5,840 nt of DNA. Origin: Candidatus Gastranaerophilales bacterium (GTDB lineage: Bacteria; Cyanobacteriota; Vampirovibrionia; Gastranaerophilales; Gastranaerophilaceae). The stretch covers positions 1 to 5,840 of the forward strand of contig CALVAU010000047.1 in assembly GCA_944325615.1 (NCBI GenBank), written 5' to 3'. The position numbers and the translations under genes are program-made. This document shows positions 5,575-5,840 of the stretch, one piece after another (within the stretch, counting starts at the first letter, position 1; the number at the start of each line of letters is the position of its first letter). The notes beneath the pieces were generated by a model. It was not told the origin of the DNA, ran no database searches, and saw only the letters and a program-made list of their open reading frames with translations.

Positions 5575-5787
5575 ATGGATATGAAAGAAATCTTTGAGCA
5601 AGGATGTTTTTCTCCCGGATGGGCAGAAGTGGAAGAAAAAGAGGTATATGTGCCTCAACGAAAAGATTTAACAACACTTTTGGCAGAATTAGAAGATATA
5701 AAAAATACAATCGATGATATTAGAGCACGTCAATGGCATTTAGCAAAATTAATGAAATTTCACAACGAAGGTCTATCCCCCCAATAA
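5575..5787 (+). CDS. Small coiled-coil protein, function unknown
   Basis: A 70-residue protein I do not recognise. The first 30 residues contain GCFSPGWAEVEEKEVYVP. From about 32 to 62 it shows a clean 3-4 hydrophobic spacing (L35, L39, I42, I46, I49, then L56, M60, with a polar Q53 in the series), which predicts a helix that pairs with itself or a partner. There is no signal peptide or membrane segment. AGAGGA (5561-5566) lies 8 bases before the ATG; the ATG two codons further in (5581) is a less likely start. It follows the acidic 69-residue gene by 35 bases, and a hairpin follows 23 bases after the stop, so it is the last gene of a two-gene unit. The pair could be an acidic protein with a coiled-coil partner, but this is inference. 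A run of six C (5777-5782) sits just before the stop. Confidence 0.8.
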   Translation: MDMKEIFEQGCFSPGWAEVEEKEVYVPQRKDLTTLLAELEDIKNTIDDIRARQWHLAKLMKFHNEGLSPQ

Positions 5788-5810
5788 GAAAGACTGCCGG
5801 ACTGAATAGC

Positions 5811-5838
5811 AGCCCTTCTCTTTAACAAGAGAAGGGCT
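5811..5838 (+). terminator. Terminator hairpin after the small-gene pair (tail cut by window end)
   Basis: A perfect 12-bp stem (AGCCCTTCTCTT at 5811-5822, AAGAGAAGGGCT at 5827-5838) with loop TAAC lies 23 bases after the stop of the 70-residue gene. The T-run that would confirm it would begin at or beyond the last bases (TTG at 5838-5840) and is not visible. Confidence 0.75.
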
Positions 5839-5840
5839 TG

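Overview
The window is AT-rich (by eye roughly one third G+C) bacterial DNA. It carries one partial gene, one tRNA gene, five complete protein genes and several clear hairpins and promoters. The low G+C, a tRNA-Met gene without an encoded CCA, and a small EF-hand protein that starts MANYGALSGIYAGL make me think of a gut non-photosynthetic cyanobacterial relative (Gastranaerophilales / Vampirovibrionia). That is an impression from memory, and a low-GC Firmicute is not excluded.

Left part (1-1730). The reading frame is already open at base 1 and runs to a stop at 1335. It is the C-terminal 444 residues of a larger protein whose last third resembles, from memory, the C-terminal region of very large ATPases found in phage-defence loci (BREX PglY/DUF6079-like). 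A hairpin terminator follows. The rest to 1730 has no protein gene. It holds an elongator tRNA-Met(CAT) on the minus strand, two decayed tRNA-like fragments just upstream of that tRNA, a strong plus-strand terminator with no obvious gene in front of it, and the promoter region of the next gene with a 9-bp tandem repeat.

Centre (1731-4577). A MATE-family efflux transporter gene is followed after 46 bases by enolase (eno). Enolase seems to have its own promoter (perfect TTGACA, 18-bp spacer, TAAAAT) buried in the last codons of the transporter gene, and a good ribosome binding site that puts its start at 3166 and not at the GTG at 3142. The two genes may be partly co-transcribed but need not be functionally linked. 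A symmetrical hairpin with A- and T-runs on both sides ends enolase on the plus strand and the EF-hand gene on the minus strand.

Right part (4578-5840). A 183-residue protein with two canonical EF-hand calcium loops is encoded on the minus strand behind a good sigma-70 type promoter, with a short perfect hairpin placed almost exactly at the predicted transcript 5' end. Divergent from it, two small unrecognised proteins (69 and 70 residues; the first strongly acidic, the second mostly a predicted coiled coil) form a likely two-gene operon that ends in a hairpin cut by the window edge.

No CRISPR array, insertion sequence or complete mobile element is visible. I do not see a convincing new multi-gene system here. 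The best leads are the truncated defence-like gene beside a tRNA with tRNA debris, and the uncharacterised small-gene pair.
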